45,954 nt of DNA from the NCBI RefSeq assembly GCF_000311785.1, contig NZ_HE978538.1:18474-64427 (forward strand). The letters are read 5' to 3'. The notes beneath the pieces were generated by a model. That model had not been told where the DNA came from. It worked only from the letters and a program-made list of their open reading frames with translations, and searched no databases. This DNA comes from Brevibacillus massiliensis (lineage in GTDB: Bacteria; Bacillota; Bacilli; Brevibacillales; Brevibacillaceae). Shown here piece after piece: positions 16,118-24,794 of the stretch. Within the stretch, counting starts at the first letter, position 1; each line of letters starts with the position of its first letter. Both the position numbers and the translations under genes were made by a program.

Positions 16118-17731
16118 ATGATGAAGAGAAGATGGTACAGCTTGCTGTTTGTTGTATGCATGGTTTCATCTTTTGTACTGGCTGCTTGCAGCAGTTCCAC
16201 GACAAGTCAACCTGCGCCAGAGCCGAGTCCGACTGAACAACCAGCCGAGCAAACGACACAGAAAACGCCAAGCGATACGCTTATGGTGGCGATCAGCGCC
16301 GACCAAGGCACGCTTGATCCTGCTGTCACGATGGATAACAGCGCATGGAAAATCACCTATCCCGCCTATCAGCGCTTGGTGGAATACGACGGCGCAACAA
16401 CAGTGGTTAAACCCGGATTGGCCAAGGAATGGAAGCTCAGCGACGACGGTTTGACCTGGACCTTCCACTTGCAAGAGGGGAACAAGTTTGCCGATGGAAC
16501 AGAAGTGACAGCAGAGGCAGTGAAGTTTACCTTTGAACGCACGCTGAAAATCAAGAACGGGCCGGCTGAAACGTACAGCGTCATCAAGGAGGTCAAAGCG
16601 GAGGATCCCTACACGGTCACCTTCGTCCTATCTGAAAACTTCCCGCCGTTTCTCTCAACCCTGGCCGCCAACTACGGGGGCATCGTCAATCCGAAAGTGA
16701 TGGAAAAGGAGCAGGGCGGAGATCTGGGACAAGCATTCCTGGCCGACCATACGATGGGAAGCGGGCCGTATCAACTGGATGAATGGAAGAAAGGCGAGTA
16801 CATCAAATTGACTGTCAATCCCAACTCACCCGTCCAGCCTGCGATCAAAACGGTCTACTTCAAGATTATTCCCGATCCTACGGCACAGCGGCTTGAATTG
16901 GAAAAGGGCGACATCGACATCGCGGAAGGAATCCCGGTAGAGCAGTTGAAAGCGTTGAAAGATTCTGCAAATATAGACGTTCTGCAAGAGCCGAGCCTGT
17001 TCGTCGACTACGTGTACATCAATTCGTCCAAAGGCAATCCCGCCCTGAAAGATCCAAAGGTTCGCCAGGCGCTCAGCTACGCTGTCGATTACGAGGCGTT
17101 GACCCAAGCCGTGCAAGAGGGCTATGCAACACAAATGCAAGGGCCGATTCCGAAGGGACTTTGGGGACACGATGAAACAGCTTTCCAATACAGGCATGAC
17201 GTCGACAAGGCAAAATCCCTGCTCGGCGAGGCAGGAGCAGCCAATCTGACGCTAAACCTGCTCTACTCCGACAACAAGCCGTGGTGGGAGACAGAGGCGC
17301 TGACCCTGCAGGCTTTCATGGCGGACATTGGCGTTAAGCTTAACTTGCAAAAGGTAGCGTATGCCACCATGCGTGAGATGATCGACAAAGGCGAGTTCGA
17401 TCTGTGTCTGGGGGTCTGGAGTCCGGACTTTGGCGATCCGTACATGTTTATGAACTACTGGTTTGACTCGAATAACTTCGGATTGGCCGGCAACCGCGCC
17501 TTCTATAAAAATGACCAGGTAGATCAAATGATCCGCAAGGCAACGTCAATTAACGATCAGCAAGAACGCACCAAGCTGTATCAAGAAGCGCAAAAGATCG
17601 TCATCGAAGAGGCGCCGTACATCTACCTGTATCAGAAAGATTTCTTGCTGCCCGTGAGCAAAAATGTAAAAGGCTTTGTCTACAACCCGATGCTGGAGGG
17701 AATTTACAACCTGGCCGAGATGTCGAAATAA
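16118..17731 (+). CDS. Peptide ABC transporter substrate-binding lipoprotein (SBP family 5)
   Basis: It captures the peptide outside the membrane and delivers it to the permeases. The 537-aa protein has a lipoprotein signal peptide with lipobox LAAC (Cys24), a Ser/Pro/Thr-rich linker, and the SBP_bac_5 fold: LVEYDG, KPGLAKEW and a DGLTWTFHLQEG block near residue 110. A GGGGGGG box precedes tandem ATGs (16118 and 16121). It is the first transporter gene after the dipeptidase, 75 bp downstream across a very AT-rich spacer that may hold a promoter. Specificity for D-Ala-D-Ala is inferred from context only. Confidence 0.9.
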   Translation: MMKRRWYSLLFVVCMVSSFVLAACSSSTTSQPAPEPSPTEQPAEQTTQKTPSDTLMVAISADQGTLDPAVTMDNSAWKITYPAYQRLVEYDGATTVVKPGLAKEWKLSDDGLTWTFHLQEGNKFADGTEVTAEAVKFTFERTLKIKNGPAETYSVIKEVKAEDPYTVTFVLSENFPPFLSTLAANYGGIVNPKVMEKEQGGDLGQAFLADHTMGSGPYQLDEWKKGEYIKLTVNPNSPVQPAIKTVYFKIIPDPTAQRLELEKGDIDIAEGIPVEQLKALKDSANIDVLQEPSLFVDYVYINSSKGNPALKDPKVRQALSYAVDYEALTQAVQEGYATQMQGPIPKGLWGHDETAFQYRHDVDKAKSLLGEAGAANLTLNLLYSDNKPWWETEALTLQAFMADIGVKLNLQKVAYATMREMIDKGEFDLCLGVWSPDFGDPYMFMNYWFDSNNFGLAGNRAFYKNDQVDQMIRKATSINDQQERTKLYQEAQKIVIEEAPYIYLYQKDFLLPVSKNVKGFVYNPMLEGIYNLAEMSK

Positions 17732-17755
17732 GACTGATAGAGGAGTGTTTCCCTC

Positions 17756-18760
17756 ATGAAGCAAATCATCGTAAAACGCCTCTCGCTGCTCGTGTTTGTT
17801 CTATTTGGGGTAACACTGTTGACGTTTTTCATGTCTCATGTTATTCCCGGCGATCCGGCGCGAATGATGGTCGGCCAGCGGGCCGATGAGGAAACACTGC
17901 AAGAAGTTCGCCGTCAACTGGGCCTGGACCAACCGGTCTGGGTCCAATATTTCACCTATATGAAAGGGCTTTTTGCAGGTGACTTTGGCAAGTCCATCCG
18001 CACACAAAAACCTGTAATGGATGATCTGGTTGCATTTTTCCCCGCTACGTTGGAACTGGCTTTGTCTGCCTTCGTGATTGCCTTGGCGATCGGGATACCC
18101 ATCGGGGTGTTGGCTGCGGTGAAAAAAGACACAATGGTGGACCACGGCGGGCGGCTGTTCTCCATTGCCGGGGTATCAACACCTGTTTTTTGGAGCGGCT
18201 TGATCGGCATTCTGGTCTTTTACAAGCTGCTCGGCTGGCTGCCATCGGGCGGCAGGATCGATTTGCACATTCCTCCGCCGACGAGAATCACCGGGCTCTA
18301 CCTGCTCGACAGCTTGTTTACCGGGAACTGGGCTGCTTTTAAAAACAGCTTGTGGCACCTGATCCTGCCGGCATTCGTCCTTTCCTTCGCCCAACTGGCG
18401 ATGGTCACGAGACAAGTGAGAGCGAGCATGCTGGAGGTATTGGGGCAAGAGTACATTCGCACCGCCATGGCAAACGGAATCAGCGGGGCGGTATTGCTGT
18501 TCCGATACGCGCTGCGGAATGCGCTGATCCCGACCATTACGGTTGTCGGGCTTTCCTTTGGCGCGCTGCTTGGCGGGGCGATCGTGACAGAGACGATATT
18601 CGGCTGGCCGGGAATGGGAAAATACGTGGTGGATTCGATCGCTTATCTCGATTTTCCCTCCATCATGGGCTTTACGTTCGTGATTGCCGTTGGGTATGTG
18701 CTCATCAACCTGCTGGTCGACCTGACCTATTACGTCCTGGACCCGCAGATTAAGGAATAG
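17756..18760 (+). CDS. Peptide ABC transporter permease, DppB/DdpB type
   Basis: One of two integral membrane subunits. The 334-aa protein starts KQIIVKRLSLLVFVLFGVTL, has about six membrane segments, the N-terminal FFMSHVIPGDPA block typical of DppB-type permeases, and the EAA loop ending near IRTAMANGISGAVLLFRYALR. It lies 24 bp after the binding-protein gene and 12 bp before the second permease. Confidence 0.93.
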   Translation: MKQIIVKRLSLLVFVLFGVTLLTFFMSHVIPGDPARMMVGQRADEETLQEVRRQLGLDQPVWVQYFTYMKGLFAGDFGKSIRTQKPVMDDLVAFFPATLELALSAFVIALAIGIPIGVLAAVKKDTMVDHGGRLFSIAGVSTPVFWSGLIGILVFYKLLGWLPSGGRIDLHIPPPTRITGLYLLDSLFTGNWAAFKNSLWHLILPAFVLSFAQLAMVTRQVRASMLEVLGQEYIRTAMANGISGAVLLFRYALRNALIPTITVVGLSFGALLGGAIVTETIFGWPGMGKYVVDSIAYLDFPSIMGFTFVIAVGYVLINLLVDLTYYVLDPQIKE

Positions 18761-18772
18761 GGGGAAGAGCAC

Positions 18773-19651
18773 ATGTCGATACAAGCGAAAGCGCAAACGG
18801 ACATCCCGACCGAGCGGACCGTCAACCCCTTATGGTATAAGTTTCATAAAAATCCGCTGACCATCTTTGGACTCTGCATCCTGCTTTTCTTCCTATTGGT
18901 ATCTGTCCTGGCACCGTTGATCACCAGTTATGACCCGACGAAGATCAACATCACAGAGCGCTTCTCGCCGCCGTCGGCCAAGCACTGGTTTGGAACCGAT
19001 GAAGTCGGGAGGGACATATTTACCCGCATCATCTACGGTGCCCGGCTTTCTCTTGGCGTCGGGGTTGCCGTCGTCTTGTCGGCCGGTTTGATCGGCAGCG
19101 TCGTCGGCGCGATTTCCGGGTATTTCGGCGGAAAAATCGATCAAGTGATCATGCGCTTGATGGATATTATTCTCGCGTTTCCCTCACTGGTGCTGGCGAT
19201 GGCCCTGGCTGCCACATTGGGGCCCAATTTGCAAAATGCGATGATTGCCATTGCGATCGTAAAGATTCCGGTTTATGTCCGGCTGGCCCGGGCGGAGACG
19301 CTGGCTTTGCGCGAGAAACTGTACGTCAAAGCAGCGCTTACCTTCGGCATCCCGCCGTGGCGAATCATTGCCCGGCACATCATCCCCAATGCGATCTCAC
19401 CGGTTGTCATCCAGGTCACCCTGGATATCGGCGATGCCGTGTTATTAGTCGCGACATTGGGCTTTCTCGGCTTGGGCGCCCAGCCGCCGACACCGGAGTG
19501 GGGAGCGATGATCAGCATCGGGTGGAAGTATTTGATTGACTATTGGTGGTATCCGACTTTTCCCGGCTTTGCCCTGTTCCTGGCGTCGTGCGGATTCAAC
19601 CTGATCGGCGACGGCATCCGGGATATCCTCGACCCGAAGGTCAACCGATAA
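18773..19651 (+). CDS. Peptide ABC transporter permease, DppC/DdpC type
   Basis: The second membrane subunit (292 aa). After a hydrophilic N-terminus the first membrane helix is near residues 27-50, followed by HWFGTDEVGRDIFTRIIYGAR, the signature of DppC-type permeases. The EAA loop is at REKLYVKAALTFGIPPWRI. It ends GDGIRDILDPKV as the family does. ATG 18773 follows AGGGGGAAGAG. The ATPase gene is 16 bp downstream. Confidence 0.93.
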   Translation: MSIQAKAQTDIPTERTVNPLWYKFHKNPLTIFGLCILLFFLLVSVLAPLITSYDPTKINITERFSPPSAKHWFGTDEVGRDIFTRIIYGARLSLGVGVAVVLSAGLIGSVVGAISGYFGGKIDQVIMRLMDIILAFPSLVLAMALAATLGPNLQNAMIAIAIVKIPVYVRLARAETLALREKLYVKAALTFGIPPWRIIARHIIPNAISPVVIQVTLDIGDAVLLVATLGFLGLGAQPPTPEWGAMISIGWKYLIDYWWYPTFPGFALFLASCGFNLIGDGIRDILDPKVNR

Positions 19652-19667
19652 CAGGAGGAAAACTGCT

Positions 19668-20633
19668 ATGCTGCTTGAGATACGTGACGTGACCGTAGAA
19701 TTTTCTTCGATGCAAGACAAAATAACAGCGCTCAGTCACATCTCCTTTTCGATTGACAGGGGGGAAATCGTCGGCGTAGTCGGAGAATCCGGCTCCGGCA
19801 AGTCGGTGACCGCCTTGACGATACTGGGATTGCTTGACAAGAATGCGAAAGTGGCCAGCGGCCAGATTCTCTATCAAGGCGAGAATGTCCTCACATTTGA
19901 TAAAAAACGGCGGCAAGCCCTGCGCGGCAAGCAGATTGGCATGGTATTTCAAGAGCCGATGACTGCGCTGCACCCGACGATGAGGGTAGGAAATCAGTTG
20001 GCCGAGGTAATCAGCCGTCATCGCCGTATCCCTAAAAAAGCGGCGTATCAATTGGCCGTCGCCAGCTTGGACGAAGTGCATATTCGGAATCCGGAGCTGG
20101 TTGCGAGGAAGTATCCGTTTGAACTGAGCGGGGGGATGCGCCAGCGGGTCGTGATTGCCCTGGCGATGGCTGCGCCGCCTGATTTGCTGATCGCCGACGA
20201 ACCGACGACCGCCCTTGACGTGACGATTCAGCATGAAATTTTGAAACTGATGAAAGAACTGTCGGAAAAACGCGGTACGTCCATCATGCTGATCACTCAC
20301 GACCTGGGGGTAGTCGCCCAGCTTTGCAGGCGAATCGTCGTCATGTATGCCGGGGAAGTAGTGGAGACAGGAGAAACGGCACATGTACTCAACAGCCCGT
20401 CCCATCCTTATACGCGGGCTTTAATCGGCGCGCTTCCCGACCGGGCCGATCCTGCCGAACCGCTGCAGGCAATACCCGGTGAGGTTCCCAACCTTCGCGC
20501 TCGTCCGCAGGGTTGTATATTCGCATCCCGCTGTTCGTCGGTCATACCGCTCTGCCACCAGGAACCTCCCGTATTGGAGCCGGTGGGCGAGGGACAGGCA
20601 AAATCCCATAAAGCAGCTTGCTGGGTAAGGTGA
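19668..20633 (+). CDS. Peptide ABC transporter ATP-binding protein, DppD/DdpD type
   Basis: The first of two ATPase subunits (321 aa). It has Walker A GESGSGKSV, the Q-loop, signature LSGGMRQRV, Walker B LLIADEPTTALDV, the H-loop SIMLITHD, and the C-terminal oligopeptide-transporter extension with the cysteine pattern CIFASRCSS...CH found in DppD/OppD proteins. A GGAGGAAAA box precedes ATG 19668. The second ATPase starts 6 bp after its stop codon. Confidence 0.94.
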   Translation: MLLEIRDVTVEFSSMQDKITALSHISFSIDRGEIVGVVGESGSGKSVTALTILGLLDKNAKVASGQILYQGENVLTFDKKRRQALRGKQIGMVFQEPMTALHPTMRVGNQLAEVISRHRRIPKKAAYQLAVASLDEVHIRNPELVARKYPFELSGGMRQRVVIALAMAAPPDLLIADEPTTALDVTIQHEILKLMKELSEKRGTSIMLITHDLGVVAQLCRRIVVMYAGEVVETGETAHVLNSPSHPYTRALIGALPDRADPAEPLQAIPGEVPNLRARPQGCIFASRCSSVIPLCHQEPPVLEPVGEGQAKSHKAACWVR

Positions 20634-20639
20634 TACAAG

Positions 20640-21437
20640 ATGAAACCATTGATCGAACTGGATGTCGTAAGCAAAGTCTACGGGACCGGAAAGCAGCAGA
20701 TTCAGGCTGTGGACCAAGTCAGCTTTTCCATCTTGCAAGGGGAGACATTCGGGCTGATCGGCGAATCCGGTTCCGGCAAAAGCACGTTGGGAAAGATGAT
20801 AATGGGCCTGGAGGCGCCGAGCGGCGGAACGATTCGGTATCGGGGGAAACCGCTGTGGGTCAAGGGACGCTACCAGCGCCAAAACCCCGGCGAAACGCAA
20901 ATCGTCTTCCAGGACCCTCAGTCATCGCTTAATCCGCGGATGACTGTCAAGCAGATCATCACAGAACCGCTGCAGGCGCTGCCCGGCGGGGAGCGAAAGA
21001 GTAAAGGCAGCCCCGATCGGCTTCTTGCATTGATCAAGAGAGTCGGCTTAAAGGCGGAGCATCTGTCGCGGTATCCGCACGAATTCAGCGGCGGGCAGCG
21101 CCAGCGCATTGCGATAGCGCGCTCCCTGATCACGGATCCCCAGTTTGTCGTTCTCGATGAACCGACATCGGCACTGGATGTGTCCGTGCAGGCACAAGTA
21201 CTCAACCTGCTAAAAGAATTAAAACGGGAGCGAAACCTGACGTACTTGTTTATCTCTCATAATATGTCGGTCATCCGCTACATGTGTGACCGCATGGCCG
21301 TCATGTTAAAAGGGAACATCGTCGAACAGGGATCGACCCGACAGATCTTCCATCATCCGACCCACGCCTACACACAGGCGCTGATCTCTTCATTGCCCAG
21401 CCTCGATCCCGGAAGGAAGGTCAATACACATGTTTAA
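20640..21437 (+). CDS. Peptide ABC transporter ATP-binding protein, DppF/DdpF type
   Basis: The second ATPase subunit (265 aa). Walker A GESGSGKST, signature FSGGQRQRI, Walker B FVVLDEPTSALDV and the H-loop are intact. It is shorter than most DppF proteins because the C-terminal extension is minimal, a length more like NikE-type subunits. Its last 8 bp overlap the regulator gene, so the regulator is probably translated from the same mRNA. Confidence 0.92.
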   Translation: MKPLIELDVVSKVYGTGKQQIQAVDQVSFSILQGETFGLIGESGSGKSTLGKMIMGLEAPSGGTIRYRGKPLWVKGRYQRQNPGETQIVFQDPQSSLNPRMTVKQIITEPLQALPGGERKSKGSPDRLLALIKRVGLKAEHLSRYPHEFSGGQRQRIAIARSLITDPQFVVLDEPTSALDVSVQAQVLNLLKELKRERNLTYLFISHNMSVIRYMCDRMAVMLKGNIVEQGSTRQIFHHPTHAYTQALISSLPSLDPGRKVNTHV

Positions 21438-21960
21438 CGGCAGCGAATTAAGAGAAATTCGAAAACAAAGGCTGCTTACCCTGCAAAATCTTGCCGACAA
21501 GACCGGTCTGAGCGCCAGCTTGTTGTCGCAAATCGAGCGAGGTCTCGTCGATCCGACGATCGGTACCTTTTGGAAAATCTGCGCTGCCCTTGACGTGCCG
21601 ATCAACCATTTTTTCCGCTTGTCCGACGCCCGCGACCCGGTCATCCGCAAAGATCAGAGAAAAGTGATCCAGCTTCGCAACACAAATGTGAAATATCACG
21701 TTTTAACCCCTATCCAACAAGGGAAGATAGAATTTGTGTTGGTAGAAATCGAGCCAGGTGAGAGCGTCGTTTCAGAATTGGTCAGCCATTCGGGCGAAGA
21801 GTGCGGATTTGTGCTGCAAGGGGAGCTGCGGGTGCTGCTGTCTGATCGGGAGTACCACCTGTACGAAGGTGACAGCGTCGGTTTTCCCAGCACTTCACCA
21901 CACCGCTACATCAATCCGGGTAATGTGGTTTCCCTTTCCATCTGGGCGCGCGCGACATGA
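21430..21960 (+). CDS. XRE-family transcriptional regulator with cupin domain
   Basis: The 176-aa protein has an N-terminal helix-turn-helix (residues about 5-60; TGLSASLLSQIERGLVDPT) and a C-terminal cupin (about 105-175; GEECGFVLQGELRVLL, EGDSVGFPSTSPHRY). Such proteins often sense a small ligand and control an adjacent uptake or catabolic operon. The 8-bp overlap with the last transporter gene suggests it regulates this locus autogenously. Its ligand is unknown. A candidate operator is the AGTAAA/TTTACT inverted repeat near 15260-15290 upstream of the dipeptidase, which is untested. Confidence 0.9.
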   Translation: MFNGSELREIRKQRLLTLQNLADKTGLSASLLSQIERGLVDPTIGTFWKICAALDVPINHFFRLSDARDPVIRKDQRKVIQLRNTNVKYHVLTPIQQGKIEFVLVEIEPGESVVSELVSHSGEECGFVLQGELRVLLSDREYHLYEGDSVGFPSTSPHRYINPGNVVSLSIWARAT

Positions 21961-22031
21961 TGGTGGTTTTTTGCAGCATCTGGTGATACACGTGGCTTGT
22001 CTCGGAAAAAATGGTACGGGAAGGGATCAAG

Positions 22032-22229
22032 GTGGATTTTCAACAAGCAAAACATTTGCTGAAAATTGAAGAACTGCGGTATGCTTTAAACTCCTTGGCC
22101 AGAGAAAAAAGTTTGACATCACCGGAGATATTGGAGACAAGCAAAAAGCTGGATCACCTGCTGAACGAATACTATCGGTTATGCGAGTCGGCAGGACGGT
22201 TGGGTGCGATGTATCAAGACGGTTCATGA
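22032..22229 (+). CDS. Spo0E-family aspartyl-phosphate phosphatase
   Basis: Spo0E-type proteins dephosphorylate Spo0A~P and restrain entry into sporulation. The 65-aa protein has the family motif SKKLDHLLNEYY (pattern SxxLDxLIxxY) near its C-terminus. GTG 22032 is preferred because GGGAAGGG precedes it; ATG 22011 would add seven residues but has no good ribosome binding site. It is another marker of a spore former. A small terminator-like hairpin overlaps its stop codon (22219-22237). Confidence 0.82.
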   Translation: MDFQQAKHLLKIEELRYALNSLAREKSLTSPEILETSKKLDHLLNEYYRLCESAGRLGAMYQDGS

Positions 22230-22237
22230 CCGTTTTT
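22219..22237 (+). terminator. Small terminator overlapping the spo0E-like stop codon
   Basis: ACGGT (22219-22223), a 5-nt loop, ACCGT (22229-22233) and TTTT. The TGA stop lies in the loop-stem junction. The stem is only 5 bp. Confidence 0.45.
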
Positions 22238-22435
22238 GATGACCGCAGGCGGTTGTATCCAGGTTTTATGAAAAACGACAAGACGTTTTTCACAGAAAAG
22301 CAGCGTTGGCAAGGTGGCTTCTTCTGCCGTGAAAAGGCGAAGGAGCCATCTTTTTCATCCCGGTATTTTTCTTGCAATCATCTCTAACAATCGGTATCAT
22401 CCAAAATAGCGAGAGAATGAGGAGTGAGAAATCAT

Positions 22436-23536
22436 ATGGGTTCCAGTGTAGGAATCGTCGGCCTGCCCAATGTCGGCAAGTCCACCCTGTTTAATGCTAT
22501 CACCCAAGCTGGGGCTGAATCGGCAAATTATCCATTTTGTACGATAGATCCCAATGTCGGCATTGTAGAGGTTCCCGACCCGCGGTTGACCAAATTGACG
22601 GAGATTGTGGTCCCGAACAAGGTCGTCCCGACAGCCTTTGAGTTTGTCGATATCGCCGGTTTGGTGAAGGGAGCGAGCAAGGGCGAGGGGCTCGGCAACC
22701 AGTTTTTGTCCCATATCCGCGAAGTGGATGCCATCGCACAAGTGGTCCGCTGCTTTGAAGATGAGAATATCACACACGTCGCCGGCAAGGTTGACCCGCT
22801 GAGCGACATCGAGACGATCAACCTGGAACTCGTCTTTGCCGATCTCGATTCGGTTGATCGCCGGATTGACCGGATCGCCCGCAAAGTAAAAGCCGGCGAT
22901 AAAGAAGCGAAGCAGGAGCTGGATGTCCTGGAAAAGCTGAAGGCGGCTTTCGAGGAAGGCCAGCCGGCACGCGGCGTCGTTCTGGATGAGGACGAGCGGA
23001 AGCTGGTCAGGGATCTGCACCTCTTGACGATCAAACCGATGCTTTACGTGTGCAACGTTGCCGAAGATGGCATTCTGAATGCAGACGACAACCCGCACGT
23101 GCAAGCGGTCCGGCAGCACGCAGCAGCAGAAGGCGCCGAGGTCGTCGTCATCAGTGCCAAGGTGGAAGCGGAGATTGCCGAGCTGGAAGGTGAAGACAAG
23201 CAGATATTCCTGGAAGAACTGGGCCTGAAAGAATCGGGTTTGGACCGATTGATCCGCGCCGCATACGGGCTGCTTGGGTTGATTACGTACTTTACCGCAG
23301 GGGTACAAGAGGTACGCGCCTGGACGATACGCCGTGGAACGAAGGCACCGCAGGCAGCCGGGGTGATCCACACCGATTTTGAGCGGGGGTTTATCCGGGC
23401 GGAAGTCGTGGCCTACGACGATTTGATCGAAGCGGGATCAATCAATGCTGCCCGTGAAAAAGGAAAGTATCGCCTGGAAGGCAAAGAGTATGTCGTCCAG
23501 GACGGAGATGTCATGCATTTCCGGTTTAATGTTTAG
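22436..23536 (+). CDS. ychF: Ribosome-associated GTPase/ATPase YchF
   Basis: YchF is an Obg-family P-loop protein that prefers ATP and interacts with ribosomes and stress responses. The 366-aa protein has [18 protein letters not shown] (G1), [20 protein letters not shown] (G3 region) and a C-terminal TGS-like domain ending [10 protein letters not shown]. The G4 position reads CNVAED, in place of the NKxD of typical GTPases, as expected for YchF. ATG 22436 follows AGGAGTGA; the upstream GTG 22424 overlaps that box. Confidence 0.96.
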   Translation: MGSSVGIVGLPNVGKSTLFNAITQAGAESANYPFCTIDPNVGIVEVPDPRLTKLTEIVVPNKVVPTAFEFVDIAGLVKGASKGEGLGNQFLSHIREVDAIAQVVRCFEDENITHVAGKVDPLSDIETINLELVFADLDSVDRRIDRIARKVKAGDKEAKQELDVLEKLKAAFEEGQPARGVVLDEDERKLVRDLHLLTIKPMLYVCNVAEDGILNADDNPHVQAVRQHAAAEGAEVVVISAKVEAEIAELEGEDKQIFLEELGLKESGLDRLIRAAYGLLGLITYFTAGVQEVRAWTIRRGTKAPQAAGVIHTDFERGFIRAEVVAYDDLIEAGSINAAREKGKYRLEGKEYVVQDGDVMHFRFNV

Positions 23537-23545
23537 GTGCTGGCC

Positions 23546-23574
23546 TTGCTTGGCGTATAGTGGTTTGTTATAAT
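23546..23574 (+). promoter_or_regulatory. Probable sigma-A promoter of rpsF-ssb-rpsR
   Basis: TTGCTT (23546-23551), a 17-nt spacer and a consensus TATAAT (23569-23574) lie about 100 bp upstream of rpsF. The -35 is imperfect, the -10 and spacing are ideal. Confidence 0.7.
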
Positions 23575-23614
23575 AACAAAATGCGAGTATTTCATTGGGT
23601 GCATGCAGATGCGG

Positions 23615-23657
23615 ATCAATAGCACTCGCTCCTTGCCCTTACAGGGCCGTCTAGTCC
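23615..23657 (+). ncRNA. Probable S6:S18 autoregulatory leader motif
   Basis: In many bacteria the rpsF mRNA leader binds the S6:S18 complex. Here CACTCGCTCCTTGCCCT, the complement AGGGC and CCGTCTAGT follow in the order expected. GCCCT (23635-23639) pairs with AGGGC (23643-23647), a CCG (23647-23649) follows in the bulge position, and an outer ACT/AGT pair can close it. It lies just before the rpsF ribosome binding site AAAGGAGG. The assignment is from memory of the motif. Confidence 0.55.
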
Positions 23658-23676
23658 AAAAGGAGGTGAAAAAGGT

Positions 23677-23964
23677 ATGCGTCAATACGAAGTTATGTAC
23701 GTATTGCGTCCAGACCTTGAAGAAGAACAAGTGAAAGCGAATGTAGCTCGTTACAGCGATGTCGTGACTAGCTTTGGTGGCGAAATCACCAAACTTCAAG
23801 AGATGGGCAAACGTCGTCTTGCGTATGAAATTCAAAAGTTTCGTGAAGGTTTCTACGTTTTGATGAACTTCAAAGCGAATCCGGACGCTGTTGCGGAAGC
23901 AGAGCGTTTAATGAAAATTAACGACGACGTTATTCGTTTCCTCTTCGTCAAAGAAGAACAATAA
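23677..23964 (+). CDS. rpsF: 30S ribosomal protein S6
   Basis: S6 binds the central domain of 16S rRNA together with S18. The 95-aa protein begins [13 protein letters not shown] and contains [20 protein letters not shown], standard for the family. A near-perfect AAAGGAGGTG box precedes the ATG by 8-10 nt. First gene of the rpsF-ssb-rpsR operon, whose order matches B. subtilis. Confidence 0.98.
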   Translation: MRQYEVMYVLRPDLEEEQVKANVARYSDVVTSFGGEITKLQEMGKRRLAYEIQKFREGFYVLMNFKANPDAVAEAERLMKINDDVIRFLFVKEEQ

Positions 23965-23990
23965 TTGTCGTTGCGGGAGAGGGGTATTGT

Positions 23991-24452
23991 ATGCTTAATC
24001 GTGTCATTCTCATCGGCAACCTTACCAGAGATCCGGAACTGCGCTACACGCCCAATGGTGTGGCAGTCACTACCTTTACGCTGGCGATCAATCGCCCGTT
24101 CTCTAACCAGAACGGCGAGCGGGAAGCGGATTTTATCAACGTCGTTGCTTGGCGCCAATTGGCCGATCTATGTGCGAACTATCTGCGAAAAGGCAGACAA
24201 GCTGCTGTCGAAGGCCGGCTCCAAACGAGATCGTACGATAATAAAGAAGGCAAAAAGGTATATGTGACGGAAGTAGTGGCAGAGAACGTCCAGTTCCTGG
24301 GCGGAAGATCGGGTGGCGAAGGAAGTGGCTACGATCCCGGCTTCAGCGGATCCAAGCCCGCCGCGAAGAGCAATGGTTTCGACACGTTTAACGACCCCTT
24401 CGCTGATGCAGGTAAGCCCATTAACATTTCGGATGATGACTTACCGTTCTAA
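23991..24452 (+). CDS. ssb: Single-stranded DNA-binding protein
   Basis: SSB coats single-stranded DNA in replication and repair. The 153-aa protein has the OB fold ([27 protein letters not shown]) in about the first 105 residues, a short Gly/Ser/Lys linker and the acidic protein-interaction tip SDDDLPF. The linker is a little shorter than in B. subtilis SsbA. It sits between rpsF and rpsR as in other Bacillales. Confidence 0.97.
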   Translation: MLNRVILIGNLTRDPELRYTPNGVAVTTFTLAINRPFSNQNGEREADFINVVAWRQLADLCANYLRKGRQAAVEGRLQTRSYDNKEGKKVYVTEVVAENVQFLGGRSGGEGSGYDPGFSGSKPAAKSNGFDTFNDPFADAGKPINISDDDLPF

Positions 24453-24486
24453 GAAACTTTCGCATTCCTGAAAAGGAGGGAATTTC

Positions 24487-24717
24487 ATGGCACGCAAAGG
24501 ACGTCCTAACAAACGTCGTAAAGTATGTTACTTTACTGTGAATAAAATCAAAAAGATTGATTACAAGGACACCGATCTTTTGAAGAAATTCATCAGTGAG
24601 CGTGGCAAAATCTTGCCGCGTCGTGTAACAGGTACTTCTGCCAAGTATCAGCGGATGCTGACAGTAGCGATCAAACGTGCTCGTCAAGTAGCACTGCTGC
24701 CTTACACGGCTGAATAA
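24487..24717 (+). CDS. rpsR: 30S ribosomal protein S18
   Basis: The 76-aa protein has the S18 core: [20 protein letters not shown], then [20 protein letters not shown] and [19 protein letters not shown] precedes the ATG by about 5 nt. A terminator (24732-24768) follows, closing the rpsF operon. Confidence 0.98.
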   Translation: MARKGRPNKRRKVCYFTVNKIKKIDYKDTDLLKKFISERGKILPRRVTGTSAKYQRMLTVAIKRARQVALLPYTAE

Positions 24718-24731
24718 TAGGAATGAGAGAT

Positions 24732-24768
24732 AAAAAGGGGGGGACACATTTCGTGACCCTCTTTTTTT
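24732..24768 (+). terminator. Terminator after rpsR
   Basis: AAAAAGGGGG pairs with ACCCTCTTTTTTT around a CAC/GTG inner pair and a short loop; a T7 run follows. The upstream extension of the next reading frame (from 24723) runs through this hairpin and is therefore not used as a start. Confidence 0.75.
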
Positions 24769-24794
24769 CCATATGCAAAGGGGAGTCGCACCAT

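Noticed and set aside
22397-23371. Long reverse-strand frame opposite ychF
   Set aside because: Shadow of a highly conserved gene; no start signal or family motif. The same applies to 29852-30868 opposite purA.
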